A DNA stretch of 64,000 nucleotides from JAXDJH01 sp034663635 (GTDB taxonomy: Bacteria > Actinomycetota > CADDZG01 > WHSQ01): assembly GCA_034663635.1 (NCBI GenBank), contig JAXDJH010000023.1:62001-126000 (forward strand), written 5' to 3'. Of this stretch, positions 24,803 to 32,853 are shown piece after piece (the stretch's first letter is position 1; each line of letters opens with the position of its first letter). The notes beneath the pieces were generated by a model. That model was not told where the DNA came from. It did no database searches and worked only from the letters and a program-made list of their open reading frames with translations. Made by a program: the position numbers and the translations under genes.

Positions 24803-25432
24803 GTGACAGACGAGCCGCTCGCCGAGCTCAATACCAAAAAGAATCTGATGAAGCTCCTCGACGAGCTCGGAGAGCATCCCGAACGCGTCGAGGACGTTTC
24901 GAGTCGCATCCGAGATGCGTTCGAGCAGGAGCGAACCATCTTCATCCTCGACATGAGCGGCTTCACTCGCGCGACACAGCAGGGAAGCATCATCCAGTTC
25001 CTCCTCAGCATCAATCAGATGCAACGCCTCGTCACTCCCGTCGTTGAGGAGAACGGTGGCATCGTCGTGAGAACCGAACACGACAACGTCACATGTTTGT
25101 TCGACAACGTTGAGGATGCGATCGCGGCGAGTCAAGAGATAACGAAGCGATTGGAGTCGGCCAATGTGATCCTTCCCTCCGACAGAGAGCTTTACGCGTC
25201 CATCGGGATCGGACATGGCGCGATCCTGAACGTGGAGAACGAGACCATCTACGGCAACGAGGTGAACCTTGCGTCGAAGCTCGGCGAGGACATCGCAAAC
25301 CTGGGGGACGTATTGCTTACTCCCGACGCCCACGAGCAAGTCAAAGACTCGGGGCTGGCCTTCGAGAAACAGACGGTGAGCGTCTCGGGTCTCGAACTGA
25401 CTTACTTCGCCGTGGGCCGCGGCCCGGCTTAG
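24803..25432 (+). CDS. class III adenylate/guanylate cyclase-like protein
   Basis: The 209-residue product has a class III nucleotide cyclase catalytic fold: FILDMSGFTR with the first metal Asp (D50), NGGIVVRTEHDNVTCLF with the second (D94), and GNEVNLASKLGED. The usual substrate Lys before the second Asp is Arg90, and the usual transition-state Arg four residues after the Asn (N155) is Lys159, so activity may be altered or lost. GTG 24803 starts 4 nt after the receiver stop. No membrane segment. Third gene of the PAS-receiver-cyclase cassette. Confidence 0.8.
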   Translation: MTDEPLAELNTKKNLMKLLDELGEHPERVEDVSSRIRDAFEQERTIFILDMSGFTRATQQGSIIQFLLSINQMQRLVTPVVEENGGIVVRTEHDNVTCLFDNVEDAIAASQEITKRLESANVILPSDRELYASIGIGHGAILNVENETIYGNEVNLASKLGEDIANLGDVLLTPDAHEQVKDSGLAFEKQTVSVSGLELTYFAVGRGPA

Positions 25433-25478
25433 AGAAGCCCAAAACCGTCAGCAGTGCAAACCTCTTTGGGAAGGTCCG

Positions 25479-25487
25479 TACTAGTCC
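25479..25487. promoter_or_regulatory. TACTAGTCC motif before the sensor kinase operon
   Basis: The same ACTAGTCC core that is clustered upstream of the LPHTG surface gene occurs once here, about 120 bp before the kinase start. It may be a shared operator; a single short match could also be chance. Confidence 0.3.
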
Positions 25488-25520
25488 CCTGTTCTCCATG
25501 AAGTAACTAAATCGGACGTG

Positions 25521-25549
25521 TTGACCATATGAGAACCACCTGCCGATTT
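25521..25549 (+). promoter_or_regulatory. possible promoter of the sensor kinase operon
   Basis: TTGACC (25521-25526) and CGATTT (25544-25549) are 17 bp apart, a reasonable -35/-10 pair. The -10 is weak. The transcript would carry a leader of about 50 nt. Confidence 0.35.
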
Positions 25550-25572
25550 ACTCCCGCGCCACCCTTTCAACG

Positions 25573-25597
25573 CCGATGCATTAAAGACAAGCATCGG
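25573..25597 (+). promoter_or_regulatory. leader hairpin touching the kinase ribosome-binding site
   Basis: CCGATGC (25573-25579) pairs with GCATCGG (25591-25597) around an 11-nt loop. The last two bases of the stem are the first two of the GGAGG Shine-Dalgarno, which stands 4 nt before GTG 25605, so folding could limit translation. Confidence 0.4.
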
Positions 25598-25604
25598 AGG
25601 AAAC

Positions 25605-26933
25605 GTGAGCGATACCCCGAAATACGTCGATGACTCGACGTCCAAGAGACGGAGGTTCGCCATCCGTCTGGTTGGTGCATTCGGGGCCGGACTCGCGGTG
25701 GTAACGCTGTGCGTTTATTTCGTGCAGGCCCGTGAGATAGAGCAACGTCTCACGGCTGATGGAGCTGCGATCCATCAAGGCGAGGGCGCCTACTTGGAGG
25801 CGGTCCTTGCCAGGTCTCAAAGCCCCAAGATCTCTAATGGAGAGGTGCTCGAAGCTCTGGCGGCCTTCGCTTCAAAGCCGGGGGTTCATGAGGCTCTTCT
25901 GATCGATGGCGATGGAGTCGTCGTCGCGGGGGCGAGCAATGACGGAACCGCGATCAAGACCCACGCGCAACTGCCTGTCTCTGACCCGGCTAGGGAGACG
26001 ATCCGAACAGGTTCGCTCTTTGTGGGTACGGACGATTACGACGGCATTACTGTGTTCGAGTACATCGTTGCAGTGGGTTCGCCGTCCGGACGCTACGCGT
26101 ACGAGATCGAGCGGGATGCTTCGTTGCTCGACGCTCAGATCGGCGATCTCCGGAGAGATGCGCTGCTCGCGGTCCTCCTTGGATTCCTTCTCGGCCTTCC
26201 CGCTCTCTATCTCATGGGCGGTCGATCCCTCGGACGGATCTATGAACAGGGGCTGCGCAGTCAGCACGAAAAGGTGATGCTCCTCGATCGGATCCAGGAA
26301 GCAACCGAGCAAGAGAGGACGAAGCTTGCTGCCGACCTGCACGACGGACCGATCCAACATCTGACGGTCCTCGGCTACGACCTGTGGCTAGCGACAGATG
26401 AGCTGGAAACCGGTGAGTCGGATGTGGCTCTGGGTGACCTTCGCCGTTTCCAAGGAGGCCTTGCCGACCAGGTCCAGGGTCTGCGGACGCTGATGTCTTC
26501 GCTCCGTCCTCCTGCGCTCGACGAGAAAGGCATCGGAGCGGCTCTTCGAGATCTCGCGGATGGGTTCGAGAAGCGAACCGGCGTTGTCGCGACTACTGAA
26601 TCGGTCGTACCCGATCGACTCGGGAGAGAAACCGAGACTGTTCTGTATCGAGTTGCCCAGGAGGCCCTCGTGAACACGGCAAAGCACGCGGGCGCCCAAT
26701 CGGTTCATCTGAAGATCGAAAGTGCCGGATCGGGTGACATCAGGCTGACCGTGAACGACGACGGTGTCGGCTTCGACGTGGAAGGCACCGTTGTACCCGA
26801 CGATCACTTCGGGCTGATGTCGATGCGCGAGAGGGTGCGGATGATCGGAGGGACATTCAATGTGACGTCAGTGCCAGGGGATGGAACATCCGTGATCGCT
26901 TTGGTCCCGGGTCTTAAGGGGGTGGCTGCGTGA
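25605..26933 (+). CDS. NarL-family membrane sensor histidine kinase
   Basis: The 442-residue kinase has membrane helices at about 19-40 and 187-205 enclosing an extracytoplasmic sensor domain, a HisKA_3 dimerisation helix with His246 in AADLHDGPIQHL, and an HATPase domain (VAQEALVNTAKHAG, DDGVGFD, GLMSMRERVRMIGG). These are the hallmarks of NarL/DesK-type kinases. GTG 25605 follows GGAGG. The receiver gene overlaps its stop in GTGA. The stimulus is unknown; the periplasmic part has no recognisable fold. Confidence 0.92.
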   Translation: MSDTPKYVDDSTSKRRRFAIRLVGAFGAGLAVVTLCVYFVQAREIEQRLTADGAAIHQGEGAYLEAVLARSQSPKISNGEVLEALAAFASKPGVHEALLIDGDGVVVAGASNDGTAIKTHAQLPVSDPARETIRTGSLFVGTDDYDGITVFEYIVAVGSPSGRYAYEIERDASLLDAQIGDLRRDALLAVLLGFLLGLPALYLMGGRSLGRIYEQGLRSQHEKVMLLDRIQEATEQERTKLAADLHDGPIQHLTVLGYDLWLATDELETGESDVALGDLRRFQGGLADQVQGLRTLMSSLRPPALDEKGIGAALRDLADGFEKRTGVVATTESVVPDRLGRETETVLYRVAQEALVNTAKHAGAQSVHLKIESAGSGDIRLTVNDDGVGFDVEGTVVPDDHFGLMSMRERVRMIGGTFNVTSVPGDGTSVIALVPGLKGVAA

Positions 26934-27295
26934 GGGTATTGCTGGTTGATGATGAGCCGAGCCTACGGAAGGTCATGCGTAGGGTCTTGGAGAGACGCGG
27001 GCTCGAGGTCGTCGGCGAGGCCGGAGATGGTCAGGAGGCCGTCGACAAGTGCCGAGAGTTGAACCCGGACGTTGTCGTTCTCGATGTGAGGATGCCGACC
27101 ATGGACGGCCTGACGGCTCTAAAAGCGATCAAAGCCCTGTCGCCCTCGCCCCGAGTGGTCATGAATAGCGCGTACGAGGACGATGCCTTCAAGAGAGATG
27201 CAGCGGCAGCGGGTGCCGCCGCCTTCCTATTGAAGGGCGCCCTCGTCAGTGCGGCCATAGAGATCATCACGGAAAGGTCTCCTGATGCTTCCTAA
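26930..27295 (+). CDS. receiver-only response regulator
   Basis: The 121-residue protein is a complete receiver: VDDEP acidic pocket, phosphoacceptor Asp52 in VVVLDVRMP and the conserved Lys in FLLKG. NarL-type kinases normally pair with a regulator bearing a LuxR-type HTH, but this product stops just after the receiver. Translationally coupled to the kinase (GTGA). Output must come through protein contact or a phosphorelay. Confidence 0.9.
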   Translation: MRVLLVDDEPSLRKVMRRVLERRGLEVVGEAGDGQEAVDKCRELNPDVVVLDVRMPTMDGLTALKAIKALSPSPRVVMNSAYEDDAFKRDAAAAGAAAFLLKGALVSAAIEIITERSPDAS

Positions 27296-27350
27296 GATCG
27301 AGCTCCAGTTCGATTTCGGCTTGGGTCGCGACCCGGCCTAGCCCGCCCGT

Positions 27351-27356
27351 TAAGGT
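27351..27356 (+). promoter_or_regulatory. -10 element of the channel gene
   Basis: TAAGGT with 7 nt to ATG 27364; leaderless arrangement. Confidence 0.45.
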
Positions 27357-27363
27357 CCTCCGA

Positions 27364-29334
27364 ATGGCGCAGGCGAGCGGACCCAAGAGGCCCGGTAGAC
27401 CGGGCCAAGGCAAAGCCCGGAACCGGCGTTACTCCGGTTCGCCGATCTCACCCACTCCGGCCGGGATGGTTCCGAGTCGCCATCCGAATTCGATGTGGGC
27501 CAGGTTCCGCTACCGCCTGGACAACGCTCTCTCCAGGGGCGCGTGGGTGGTCATCGGATACCTCGGCCTCCTCACCCTTGCGATAGTCGCTCTCGCGGCC
27601 GCACTGACGGTCATCAGCAGCCTGGTCGGGTTCGGTGGTCTGGATCAGGACCTGGGGATCTTCGAATCCTTCTGGCAGATGATGCTTCGGGTAATCGACG
27701 CCGGGAGCTTCGCCGGAGACCAGGGTTGGCCGACTCGACTTCTCGCCCTCGTCGTGACGCTGGCTGGGATATTCGTGGCGGGCAGCCTGATCGGGCTCAT
27801 CTCATCAGCCGTGGATCAACGTATCGACGCGCTAAGGCGCGGCCGCAGCCAGGTCCTCGAACACGGCCACACCTTGATCCTCGGATGGTCGCCCCGGGTG
27901 CCGACGATCGTTGGCGAGCTCGTGATCGCGAACGAGAGCGAGAAACAAGCCGCGCTCGTGATCCTGGCCGATGTCGACAAAACAGAGATCGAGGAGACCA
28001 CGCGCGCTGCGGTCGGCGATCTTCGCACCACCCGGCTCGTAAGCCGACGCGGAGATCCGTCACGTATAGGTGACCTCGAGATGGTTGGGATCCATGACGC
28101 TCGCTCGATCTTGATCATGAGCGGGGAGGAAGGCGACGCCGGAGCTATCAAGGCTGCCCTCGCTGTGCTGGGCCTCGGCATCCGGGATGTTCCGGTGATC
28201 GTGGAGATGGAGTCGGCGACGCAGGCCGACACGCTTGAGGCCGTCACAGATCGCGCGGTCGTAACGGTGAACTCAGACCGAGTGATCGCAGAGGTAACGG
28301 CCCAAGCCTGCCGTGAGCGCGGTCTGTCGCTCGTGTTCCGTGAGCTGCTCGATTTCGACGGCGACGAGCTGTATTTCAGAGAGTTCCCCGAGCTCGTTGG
28401 TTCGACCTACGCGCAGGCACGACAAGCTTTCGAGAAAGCGGCGGTCGTCGGTATCGCGACCAGAGAAGGCGTGTTGTTGAACCCGCCGCCCGATCAGATA
28501 GTCGCGGCGGGTGACCGGGTGATCGCTCTCGTTGGAGATGATTCTGCATTCGTATGCGATAGGCCTGCAACAGTTCCGCATGTCTCCGCAACGGACGAGC
28601 CGGACCCCGAGCCCGCGCAACACATCCTGCTGGTGGGCTGGAGCAACCTAGCGCCGCGCGTCCTCCAGGAGCTAGACGAGTTCATGCCCGCAGGCTCTCG
28701 CGTCACGATCGTCGTCGATCCCTCGTTGACGGATCCCGACCCAGCGCGGTCCATCACCGGCCTCGTCAACTCGACCGTCGATGTCGTCACTCTCGAAGGG
28801 GGGCCGGAATTGCTGGGCGACCTGTTGGGCGAGGAGATCTACGACCAAGGGATCCTGCTCGGCTACCGCGAAGGGATCCCGATCGGCGACGCCGACGCGC
28901 GCACCCTGTTGACGCTCATGGCGCTGAGACAGCGTTGGCCCAAGGGACACCCGCCGGAGGTGCGCCTGGTCGCAGAGGTGCTCGACCAGAGAAACGTCCC
29001 GATCGCCCAAGTGGCGGGCGTGGACGACTTCATAGTCAGCGATCAGCTCGCAAGCTTGATGCTCGCCCAGTTGTCCGAGAACGCCGAGCTCCGGGATGTG
29101 TTCGGGGAGCTGTTCAATGCGAGCGGGGCATGCATCGCCCTCAGGCCGGCGAAGCGTTTCGTGCCCGACGGCGCGCGCAGCTTTGGAGAGATCGTCGCGG
29201 CAGGCGACCACTTCGCCGAGTCGGTGCTCGGCTATCGCACGGCTTCCGATGGAGCGGTTGTCCTGAACCCGGAGAAGTCATCAATGATCGCGCTGGACCA
29301 CGGGGACGAGGTAGTTGTAGTAACCACGCGCTAA
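27364..29334 (+). CDS. CASTOR/POLLUX-like ion channel with RCK-type domains
   Basis: The 656-residue protein has a basic Pro-rich N-terminus, two or three membrane helices (about 60-85 and 120-150) with a pore-like FESFWQMMLRVIDAGSF loop between them, and two NAD-binding-type regulator regions (HTLILGWSPRVPTIVGEL and HILLVGWSNLAPRVLQEL, each a Rossmann start). This is the layout of the DUF1012/CASTOR-POLLUX family of cation channels. Ion choice is not shown. ATG 27364 follows TAAGGT by 7 nt. The tRNA-Arg gene begins 2 nt after its stop on the other strand. Confidence 0.85.
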   Translation: MAQASGPKRPGRPGQGKARNRRYSGSPISPTPAGMVPSRHPNSMWARFRYRLDNALSRGAWVVIGYLGLLTLAIVALAAALTVISSLVGFGGLDQDLGIFESFWQMMLRVIDAGSFAGDQGWPTRLLALVVTLAGIFVAGSLIGLISSAVDQRIDALRRGRSQVLEHGHTLILGWSPRVPTIVGELVIANESEKQAALVILADVDKTEIEETTRAAVGDLRTTRLVSRRGDPSRIGDLEMVGIHDARSILIMSGEEGDAGAIKAALAVLGLGIRDVPVIVEMESATQADTLEAVTDRAVVTVNSDRVIAEVTAQACRERGLSLVFRELLDFDGDELYFREFPELVGSTYAQARQAFEKAAVVGIATREGVLLNPPPDQIVAAGDRVIALVGDDSAFVCDRPATVPHVSATDEPDPEPAQHILLVGWSNLAPRVLQELDEFMPAGSRVTIVVDPSLTDPDPARSITGLVNSTVDVVTLEGGPELLGDLLGEEIYDQGILLGYREGIPIGDADARTLLTLMALRQRWPKGHPPEVRLVAEVLDQRNVPIAQVAGVDDFIVSDQLASLMLAQLSENAELRDVFGELFNASGACIALRPAKRFVPDGARSFGEIVAAGDHFAESVLGYRTASDGAVVLNPEKSSMIALDHGDEVVVVTTR

Positions 29335-29336
29335 CG

Positions 29337-29409
29337 TGCCCCCGGCAGGATTCGAACCTGCGACACCAGGTTTAGGAAACCTGTGCTCTATCCCCTGAGC
29401 TACGAGGGC
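29337..29409 (-). tRNA. tRNA-Arg (anticodon CCT)
   Basis: A 73-nt cloverleaf on the minus strand: acceptor GCCCTCG with CGGGGGC (one G-U), D-arm TAGCTCAGGGGATAGAGC, anticodon stem CAGGT/ACCTG with loop TTCCTAA (anticodon CCT, complement of 29374-29376), T-arm GTTCGAATC, discriminator A. CCA is not encoded. The 3' end is 2 nt from the channel stop codon. Confidence 0.95.
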
Positions 29410-29443
29410 GCGGCCCCCATGCTAGCCGTGGGTTATCGCGACG

Positions 29444-31192
29444 CTAGTGCGCGCGTTTGTGGGCGCGTTTCTCGCAGTTCTTGGTCTCGTCGCCCTGGGT
29501 TACGTAACAGACGTCGCGACCCGGGCCACCGTCGATCACGTCTACACCGGGACCGCCGTCGATGACGTCGTTGCCGCCGGACCCGTTCAGCTTGTCTTCG
29601 CCGTCGCCGCCTTTGACCTTGTCGTTACCGCCACCACCGTTGACGTCATCGTCGTCGTTATCTCCTCTGAGCTCATCCTCTCCGCCGCCGCCGGTTAGCT
29701 CGTCGTCGCCCCCGTGGCCGCGCATCTCGTCGTCGTTGCGTCCTCCCTTGATGAGGTCGGCGCTGTCCGACGCGCCGAAACCCTCAATCGAGATGAGCTC
29801 GTCGCCTTCGCCCCGCTCTCCGTCGTTCGGACCGTCATCGGACGACATCGAGACCGGAGCGGTGCGTCCCCAGTAGTCCGCGAAGTCGTCGCCCGGACCT
29901 CCGTCCGCCACGTCCGCCTCGTCCGCGCCGTCGGTGTCGCTGCTCATCCCGAAGGCGTCGTTGCCCGGGCCTCCGAACGCCTCGTCCTTCCCAGCGTTTC
30001 CGGCGAGGAAGTCGTTACCTCCGGCTCCTTCGATCAGGTCGTTGCCGTAGTAACCCCCGAGCTCGTTGATCTCGTCGTCACCGACGATGTGGTCGTCCTG
30101 AGGCGAGCCCGCCACCTCCTCGACTTGCGAGAACGTGTCGCCGTTGGCGTCGCCACCGCTCGCGGTGTGCGCTCCGAGATCGATCTCGAGCGGTTTGAGA
30201 GAGGAGTAGTAGTTGATCGAGTCGAAACCGTCGCCGCCGTTCATGTCGTCGGGGCCCAGCCCGCCCTCGAGGTAATCGTCGTCCCCGCGGCCGTCGATCT
30301 GGTCGGCGCCCCCGCCGCCGAGCAAGGCATTGATTCGGTCGTCGCCCTTCATCGAGTCATCGGACTCCGTGCCGTAGACGCTGTCGATCCCGAGGTAGGT
30401 ATCGCCGTCCGCGTCGCCGCCAGATGCGGTGCCGGCTTGGAGGTCGACGGTCACCCCGGCTGTCGAGATGCTGAATCCGATGACGTCCCACGGTGTGTAG
30501 GGGGGAGGGCTGCCGCCGTTGCCGCCGTCGATCGCGTCGGCGCCGCCCTCGCCCTCGAGGCGATCTCCGCCGATCCCACCTACAAGCGTGTCGTCCCCGT
30601 CGCCGCCGAAGAAGGAGATCCCGATCTCCTCCGGCCCTCCGGTCCCACGGCCGCCCGCGGCGCTCAACTCGTCGGCGCCTCCGTGACTCTCGAGAACGAT
30701 CCTCAGATCGGAATAGTTATCGCCGACATCGACATCCGCGTCGGCGTCGTCGTTGAACGCGATCGCTTGGTTGCCGACCGTGAACGTATCGGCTTCCTCG
30801 CCGCCAACCAGCACGATCTTGTCGTAGTCATCTCCGCCGGGAGCGATGTCGAGCTTCACCTCGATCTCGCTCGTTCCGTCGGTCTCGGCCGTGGCCCCCG
30901 GTCCCAGCGGTCCGTTTGTGAAGTCGAGGAAGACGTTCAGTCCGCCGTCGGGGCTCACGTCATGAAAGACGATGAGGTCGACGTTGTTGACCGTGGCCTG
31001 AGGACACGCCTGTCCCTCTACGGCCAATGCGTCGCCCAGTCGACCAACGGAAACATCGTCGACGCCTGTGACGTCGAGCATGGAGCCGTTGAGGACGCAC
31101 GTGCCCGATGCCGCCGATGAAGAAACGAACAGCGAAACCAGGAGGATCGTCGCCGCGAGAACGGAGCCCGCGGAACGGCGCAAGCGAGGCAC
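29444..31192 (-). CDS. secreted RTX-like calcium-binding repeat protein
   Basis: The 582-residue precursor has a signal peptide (RSAGSVLAATILLVSLFV), an N-terminal beta domain with two cysteines, and many RTX nonapeptide-like repeats, for example GGDGDDTLVGG, GGGGADQIDGRGDDDYLEGG and GGNDVIDGGPGVDVIDGG. It ends with a GRDVCYVTQGD segment and NCEKRAHK. RTX repeats fold as calcium-bound beta-rolls after export. The C-terminal cysteine pair is shared with the neighbouring paralogue. GTG 31192 follows the paralogue's stop without a gap. No secretion apparatus is nearby; the Sec signal suggests normal export. Confidence 0.85.
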   Translation of the reverse strand: MPRLRRSAGSVLAATILLVSLFVSSSAASGTCVLNGSMLDVTGVDDVSVGRLGDALAVEGQACPQATVNNVDLIVFHDVSPDGGLNVFLDFTNGPLGPGATAETDGTSEIEVKLDIAPGGDDYDKIVLVGGEEADTFTVGNQAIAFNDDADADVDVGDNYSDLRIVLESHGGADELSAAGGRGTGGPEEIGISFFGGDGDDTLVGGIGGDRLEGEGGADAIDGGNGGSPPPYTPWDVIGFSISTAGVTVDLQAGTASGGDADGDTYLGIDSVYGTESDDSMKGDDRINALLGGGGADQIDGRGDDDYLEGGLGPDDMNGGDGFDSINYYSSLKPLEIDLGAHTASGGDANGDTFSQVEEVAGSPQDDHIVGDDEINELGGYYGNDLIEGAGGNDFLAGNAGKDEAFGGPGNDAFGMSSDTDGADEADVADGGPGDDFADYWGRTAPVSMSSDDGPNDGERGEGDELISIEGFGASDSADLIKGGRNDDEMRGHGGDDELTGGGGEDELRGDNDDDDVNGGGGNDKVKGGDGEDKLNGSGGNDVIDGGPGVDVIDGGPGRDVCYVTQGDETKNCEKRAHKRAH

Positions 31193-32773
31193 CTAGTGCG
31201 CCCGTTTTTCCTGTTCGCATCCCGACGTCTTGTCGCCCTTGGTTACGAAGCAGACGTCGCGGCCGGGCCCCCCGTCGATCACGTCTTTGCCGGGGCCGCC
31301 GTCGATCGAGTCGTTCCCGGCTCCGCCCGTGACCTTGTCGTTGCCCTCGCGCGCTTTGACTATGTCGTTCCTCTTGCTGCCTTTGACCACATCGTTACCG
31401 CTGCAGGCGCCGAGCTTCTCGACGTTGGTGATGTTGTCCTTCTCGTTCTGGTCCGGGTCGCCGTCGTTCGCCTGTCCGTCGAGCGACAGTCGAACCGACA
31501 CTCCACGCCCGTGATAGTTGATGTAGTCCTTCCCGTCACCCCCATCGATCACGTCGTTGTCGTCGAACTCGAACCCGGCCCAGAAGTAATCGTCGCCGGC
31601 GCCGCCCAACTCGTGATCCTCGCCGTGACCGCCCTCGATCGTGTCTTCGCCGTCCCCGCCTTCTACGGTGTCATCCCCACCGACACCGCCCAAGAAGTTC
31701 GCCCCGGCGTTACCTGTAAGTACGTCCTCGAATTCCGACCCAAGGACGTTCTCGATCGCGGTGAACGTGTCGCCTTGAGCGTCGCCTCCCGTTGCTTGCG
31801 CGCTGGCGAGATCCACGTGCACGCCCGCAGGAGAGTCGAGGTATGCGATCAAGTCGTCGCCGTCGAACCCTGAGATCTGGTCGGCTCCCCCGAACCCTTG
31901 GAACGCGTTGCCATTCGTATTTCCGACGAGAGTGTCGGCGAACGACGATCCAAACAGCGTGTCGATGTTTGTCAGCGTGTCGCCGAGTGCATCCCCGCCC
32001 GATCCGATGCCGGTCGTGAGATTCACGTTAACGCCGGCCGTCGATTCTTTGTACTGAGCGATGTTCGTTCCTGCCTCGGCCCCAACATCGCCGCCATCGA
32101 TCGCGTCGGCTCCCGGGCCTCCTTCAAGGATGTCGTACGAATCGGAGCCCGTCAGCGAGTCGTTGCCAGATCCGCCGAACGCATTCAGCGGCAAGTCGAG
32201 AGCCGATCCCGTCCCTGCCCCGCCTCGACCCGAGATGACGTCATCCCCGTTCAGCCCGTAAACATGGAGGTCGAGGATCGGCGAACCGAATTCCGGAGTC
32301 AGATTCCAAGACACGTCGGAGTCGGCGTCGCCGTTCAAGTTGATCCCATCAACGCCGAAGTCGTAGTTATCTGCGGCCGTGCTGCCACGCACTTCGAATT
32401 TGTCAAAGCCGGCCGAAAGCGTGAATCCGAGTCCGAGCTGGAACTCGATCTCCGAAGTGCCGGCTGCCTCCGCGCTTGCTCCCGGCGCGAACGGCTGTGC
32501 CAGGTCGAGCACGAAGTCGACCGCCTCGAATCCGGTCTTGAGGATCCGAACCGTGTCTGTGTTGTTGACGGTCGCCGTCCCGCACGGCTGTCCGTCGAGG
32601 ACGATCGTGTCGTTCGATCGGCTCAACACGGAGCCGCTCCCGGTGACGTTCACGGTTACAACTCCGTTCGAGAAGGAGCAGTTGCCCACGGCAAGGGCGC
32701 CCGAGGGCGCGCCCGCGATGAGTAACAGGGCCCCAAACAGGGCCGCGCCCCAGCGGTCGCGTCGTTTGACCAT
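31193..32773 (-). CDS. secreted RTX-like calcium-binding repeat protein (paralogue)
   Basis: A 526-residue paralogue of the next gene, with a signal peptide (GAALFGALLLIAGAPSGALA), an N-terminal domain that begins GNCSFSNGVVTVNVTG and contains NNTDTVRILKTG, then RTX repeats (GGSGNDSLTGS, GGPGADAIDGG, GGDGEDTIEGG, GGPGKDVIDGGPGRD) and the closing CFVTKGDKTSGCEQ. ATG 32773 has GGAG 6 nt upstream. The pair arose by tandem duplication and is probably co-transcribed. Confidence 0.85.
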   Translation of the reverse strand: MVKRRDRWGAALFGALLLIAGAPSGALAVGNCSFSNGVVTVNVTGSGSVLSRSNDTIVLDGQPCGTATVNNTDTVRILKTGFEAVDFVLDLAQPFAPGASAEAAGTSEIEFQLGLGFTLSAGFDKFEVRGSTAADNYDFGVDGINLNGDADSDVSWNLTPEFGSPILDLHVYGLNGDDVISGRGGAGTGSALDLPLNAFGGSGNDSLTGSDSYDILEGGPGADAIDGGDVGAEAGTNIAQYKESTAGVNVNLTTGIGSGGDALGDTLTNIDTLFGSSFADTLVGNTNGNAFQGFGGADQISGFDGDDLIAYLDSPAGVHVDLASAQATGGDAQGDTFTAIENVLGSEFEDVLTGNAGANFLGGVGGDDTVEGGDGEDTIEGGHGEDHELGGAGDDYFWAGFEFDDNDVIDGGDGKDYINYHGRGVSVRLSLDGQANDGDPDQNEKDNITNVEKLGACSGNDVVKGSKRNDIVKAREGNDKVTGGAGNDSIDGGPGKDVIDGGPGRDVCFVTKGDKTSGCEQEKRAH

Positions 32774-32841
32774 GTCGGTCTCCGGCTCGATCGGTTGTTG
32801 AGAGGACTATCTACCGGGAGATGGGGCCGACGCAAGGTGCT

Positions 32842-32847
32842 TAGGGT
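32842..32847 (+). promoter_or_regulatory. -10 element of the flavoprotein gene
   Basis: TAGGGT with 6 nt to GTG 32854; leaderless arrangement. Confidence 0.5.
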
Positions 32848-32853
32848 GTCATC

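Noticed and set aside
29714..31120. 468-codon open frame on the plus strand opposite the RTX gene
   Set aside because: Antisense of a GC-rich repeat gene; the minus frame has a signal peptide and clear RTX repeats, while this one is a compositionally biased shadow.
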